Shown here one piece after another: positions 5,605 to 7,706 of a stretch of 7,706 nucleotides of DNA. Numbering within the stretch: position 1 is the first letter of the stretch; each line of letters starts with the position of its first letter. A program made the translations under genes and the position numbers. The DNA lies in NCBI GenBank assembly GCA_903934745.1, contig CAIZOZ010000423.1, positions 1-7,706 on the forward strand. The letters are read 5' to 3'. The DNA comes from an uncultured cyanobacterium. Its GTDB lineage: Bacteria; Cyanobacteriota; Cyanobacteriia; PCC-6307; Cyanobiaceae. Below the pieces are notes generated by a model, which saw only the letters and a list, made by a program, of their open reading frames with translations, did no database searches and had not been told where the DNA came from.

Positions 5605-6831
5605 ATGGCCAGTGCCATCACCATTGCCGTGGCCCTGGAGGGGCAGCTGCGCCTCGACGACCAGCCCGCCTTCGCTGCCGCCGTGGGCCTGGCCCGCCAG
5701 CGCGGTGCTCGGCTGATCGTGCTGGCCTGCCGGCCCGAAGGTCAGCGGCTGCGCGGCCCCCACCAGCGGCGCCTGGAGGCGGAGGCCCTGAGTGCCTTGC
5801 AGGGCCGCCTGACGGCGGCGTCCATTCCCCTGCTCCACTTCCCCCAGCTCAGCACCGCAGCGGCGCTGGCCGCCCACGGCGAGCTGCTGCGCCCTGAGGT
5901 GGTGCTGCATTGCCGAGAGAGCTGGCTGTTTGACGATTGGCCGATCGCGCCGGACTCGTTTCCACGGGTGTTCGCCGACTTTCGCCGTGGCCTGCAACAG
6001 GCGCCGCTGCCGCCACGGCCACCAGCCGATCTCGCCGGCCTGGGCGCTGGCCTTGAGGGCTGGCCCCAGGCCTGGCTGCAGGCGCAGCCTCAGCCGCAAT
6101 CACCCTGCCTAGCGCCGGACAGCGACTCCGTCGATCCCCGCAGCGCTTTTCCCTTCCGCGGCGATGAGGCCAGCGCCCTGGCCCGTCTGCAGCACTACCT
6201 GTTTGATACCGATGGGCTGCGCCACTACAAAGCCAGCCGCAATGGGCTGGTGGGCACGGAGTTCTCCTCGAAGCTCTCCCCGTTCCTGGGGATCGGCTCG
6301 CTCTCGGTGCGGCGGATCTGGGCGGAGGTGCTGCGCTATCAGGCCCTCCATGGCGCCGACGAGGGGTCGGAGTGGCTGAAGCAGGAACTGCTCTGGCGCG
6401 AGTTCTTTCTCTGGTCGGAGCAGCGGCACGGTGCCGCTTTCCACGACCCGGGCGGCATCCAGGGGCGCCCCCCCAGCTGGGTGGCAGATCGCGAGCGATT
6501 CCGCCGTTGGACCCGGGCCGACAGTGGCCACCCCTTGATTGATGCCCAGTTGCGCGAGCTGCTGGCGACCGGCTACCTCTCCAATCGCGGCCGCCAGTGG
6601 GTGGCCTCGCACTTCATCCATGAGCTGCAGCTGCCCTGGATCTGGGGAGCCCGTTGGTTCGAATGGCTGCTGATCGATGCACAGCCGGCCCTGAACACCG
6701 GCAACTGGGCCTATCTGGCCGGCGTCGGCTCCGATCCGCGCAGCTTCGGCGGCACGCCGCGGCGCTTCAACCTGGAGGGGCAGCTGCAGCGGTATGACCC
6801 TCTGCAGACGCACCGCCAGCGATGGTCCTGA
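5605..6831 (+). CDS. DASH-type cryptochrome/photolyase, shortened and divergent
   Basis: This is a flavoprotein of the cryptochrome/photolyase superfamily; DASH members bind FAD and repair cyclobutane dimers in single-stranded DNA or act as blue-light sensors. From ATG 5605 it has 408 residues, against about 480-500 for typical cyanobacterial DASH proteins. The FAD-binding C-terminal half is clear: VDPRSAFPFRGDEASALARL (176-195), YKASRNGLVGTEFSSKLSPF (208-227), ELLWREFF (261-268), TGYLSNRGRQWVASHF (322-337), GNWAYLAGVGSDPRS (366-380) and RYDPLQTHRQRW (396-407). W368, W345 and W292 fit the electron-transfer tryptophan triad. Three things are odd. The N-terminal alpha/beta domain lacks the usual WFRNDLRLHD motif and about 25 residues of the antenna region. 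The usual LIDxD FAD-site motif reads LIDAQ (356-360). The protein stops right after the RYDP segment. No Shine-Dalgarno site precedes the start; GTG 5560 is an alternative. The next gene begins 4 nt downstream. Confidence 0.9.
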   Translation: MASAITIAVALEGQLRLDDQPAFAAAVGLARQRGARLIVLACRPEGQRLRGPHQRRLEAEALSALQGRLTAASIPLLHFPQLSTAAALAAHGELLRPEVVLHCRESWLFDDWPIAPDSFPRVFADFRRGLQQAPLPPRPPADLAGLGAGLEGWPQAWLQAQPQPQSPCLAPDSDSVDPRSAFPFRGDEASALARLQHYLFDTDGLRHYKASRNGLVGTEFSSKLSPFLGIGSLSVRRIWAEVLRYQALHGADEGSEWLKQELLWREFFLWSEQRHGAAFHDPGGIQGRPPSWVADRERFRRWTRADSGHPLIDAQLRELLATGYLSNRGRQWVASHFIHELQLPWIWGARWFEWLLIDAQPALNTGNWAYLAGVGSDPRSFGGTPRRFNLEGQLQRYDPLQTHRQRWS

Positions 6832-6848
6832 ACCCATGGTCCTGACCC
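6822..6848 (+). repeat. Imperfect tandem duplication at the junction of two genes
   Basis: ATGGTCCTGAACCC (6822-6835) is followed directly by ATGGTCCTGACCC (6836-6848), which differs by a single extra A. The first copy carries the TGA stop of the cryptochrome; the second supplies the ATG start of the next gene. One copy alone could do both, with the two genes overlapping by about 10 nt. Confidence 0.85.
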
Positions 6849-7706
6849 TGATCCTGGGCGATCAACTGCATCGCGACTGGTTCAGCGCCCCGCCGCTGCA
6901 GCTCGACTCCAGCAGCCGGGTGCTGATGATCGAAGACCTGGCGGTGGCCTCCACCTACCGCTACCACAAGCTGCGCCTGCTGCATACCTTCGTGGCGATG
7001 CGCAGCTTCCGCGATGCCCTGCGGGCGCATGCCATCGCGGTGAACTATTTCGAGTTGCCGGCCTCCGTCGGCGTGTCCTTCTGGGAGCGGCTGGCGCTGG
7101 AACTGGCGGGCCATCAGGAGCTGCAGGTGGCGGAAATCGCCGACCCCAGCTTCGAGGCCGCCCTGGGGCGCTTCTGTCAGCAGCAGGCACTGCCGCTCAC
7201 CGTGTTGGCTTCGCCGGCTTTTCTCGAATCCGCCGCCGAGAGCCAGAGCTGGTTCCAAGCGCAACGGCGCCCCCGGATGGCGTCGTTTTATCAGCGGCAA
7301 CGGCGCCGGCTGGGGCTGCTGCTGGAAGCCGACGGCACTCCCAGCGGCGGCCGCTGGAGCTTCGACACCGAAAACCGGCGGCGGCTGCCGAAGGACTACC
7401 TCGAGCCGTGCCTGCCGGCCGTGGCGGCCAGCCCCCACGAGCCAGCGGTGCGGCAGTTGATCACCAGCCACTTCGCCGATCACCCGGGCGAGCTGGGGAC
7501 GTTATGGATTCCCTTTGATCACGCCGGTGCCGAGGCCTGGCTGGAGCAGTTCCTGACGGAGCGGCTCAACGGTTTCGGCCCCTACGAGGACGCCCTCAGT
7601 CAGCGTCACGACACCCTGCACCACTCCCTGCTCTCTCCCCTGATCAATCTCGGCCTGTTGACGCCGGCGGCGGTGATCGCGGCCACCCTGGCCCATGACA
7701 CGAACC
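6836..7706 (+). CDS. Photolyase-related protein (FeS-BCP / DPRP family), partial at window end
   Basis: This is the first 290 residues of a cryptochrome/photolyase-related protein of the group that includes bacterial (6-4) photolyases such as PhrB and CryB, which use FAD, a lumazine antenna and a 4Fe-4S cluster. Family features appear in order: LILGDQL (5-11), YHKLRLLHTFVAMRSFRDAL (43-62, the family's hHK...AMRhF block), RMASFYQRQRRRLGLL (147-162), PSGGRWSFDTENRRRLP (169-185), IPFDHAGAEAWLEQFL (225-240), LNGFGPYEDAL (244-254), and LHHSLLSPLINLGLLTP (261-277). Full proteins have about 500 residues, so the FAD-binding end and the four cluster-binding cysteines would lie beyond the window. The ATG sits 4 nt after the cryptochrome stop, indicating one transcript. 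No Shine-Dalgarno site is evident, so translation may depend on coupling. The reaction, photorepair or signalling, cannot be settled from this fragment. Confidence 0.92.
   Translation, partial: MVLTLILGDQLHRDWFSAPPLQLDSSSRVLMIEDLAVASTYRYHKLRLLHTFVAMRSFRDALRAHAIAVNYFELPASVGVSFWERLALELAGHQELQVAEIADPSFEAALGRFCQQQALPLTVLASPAFLESAAESQSWFQAQRRPRMASFYQRQRRRLGLLLEADGTPSGGRWSFDTENRRRLPKDYLEPCLPAVAASPHEPAVRQLITSHFADHPGELGTLWIPFDHAGAEAWLEQFLTERLNGFGPYEDALSQRHDTLHHSLLSPLINLGLLTPAAVIAATLAHDTN

Noticed and set aside
5596..5608. GCCGCCACCATGG around the cryptochrome start, a perfect eukaryotic Kozak sequence
   Set aside because: All surrounding genes, the tRNA and the operon layout are bacterial. In GC-rich DNA this string can arise by chance, and it has no known role in bacterial initiation.
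5485..6837. Long minus-strand frames opposite the cryptochrome
   Set aside because: They overlap a gene with clear DASH motifs and have the biased composition of shadow frames.

Overview
The window looks like a piece of chromosome from a GC-rich unicellular cyanobacterium, most likely a Synechococcus/Cyanobium-type picocyanobacterium. Four things point this way: a cyanobacterial-type AbrB regulator, a stand-alone glycyl-tRNA synthetase alpha subunit, a DASH-type cryptochrome next to a photolyase-related protein, and one exact HIP1 octamer (GCGATCGC). The genus is inferred from gene content and protein style, because no search could be run.

Left part (1-2735), read on the minus strand. Two small overlapping reading frames (2723-2535 and 2535-2221) lead into a full-length comEC DNA-uptake channel gene (2234-204). 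A strong hairpin follows, then a tRNA-Ser with anticodon CGA (126-42). The small frames and comEC overlap by 1 and 14 nt, so they could be translated as a coupled unit. The C-terminal domain of ComEC has lost the metal-binding residues of its metallo-beta-lactamase fold.

Middle part (2736-5238). A non-coding stretch of about 330 bp holds a likely terminator for glyQ. glyQ itself (3992-3069, minus, GTG start) encodes the alpha subunit of tetrameric glycyl-tRNA synthetase. About 200 bp upstream of glyQ, a divergent gene (4197-4733, plus) encodes a conserved-looking small protein that faintly resembles the PAP/fibrillin lipid-associated family. It converges on a cyAbrB-type transcription regulator (5238-4870, minus).

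Right part (5239-7706). A GC-rich gap of about 365 bp separates the regulator from a divergent two-gene plus-strand unit. The first gene is a shortened DASH-like cryptochrome (5605-6831). The second, only 4 nt downstream and cut by the window end, is a member of the photolyase-related / FeS-BCP family (6836-7706+). The junction between them is an imperfect tandem duplication of about 14 bp. The pair probably serves blue-light sensing or DNA photorepair.

Most of the window is ordinary housekeeping chromosome; I see no CRISPR array, insertion sequence or prophage. The points most worth a second look are the unusual cryptochrome (missing antenna segment, altered FAD-site residue, no C-terminal tail), its pairing with the photolyase-related protein, the degenerate ComEC domain, and the overlapping small frames ahead of comEC.
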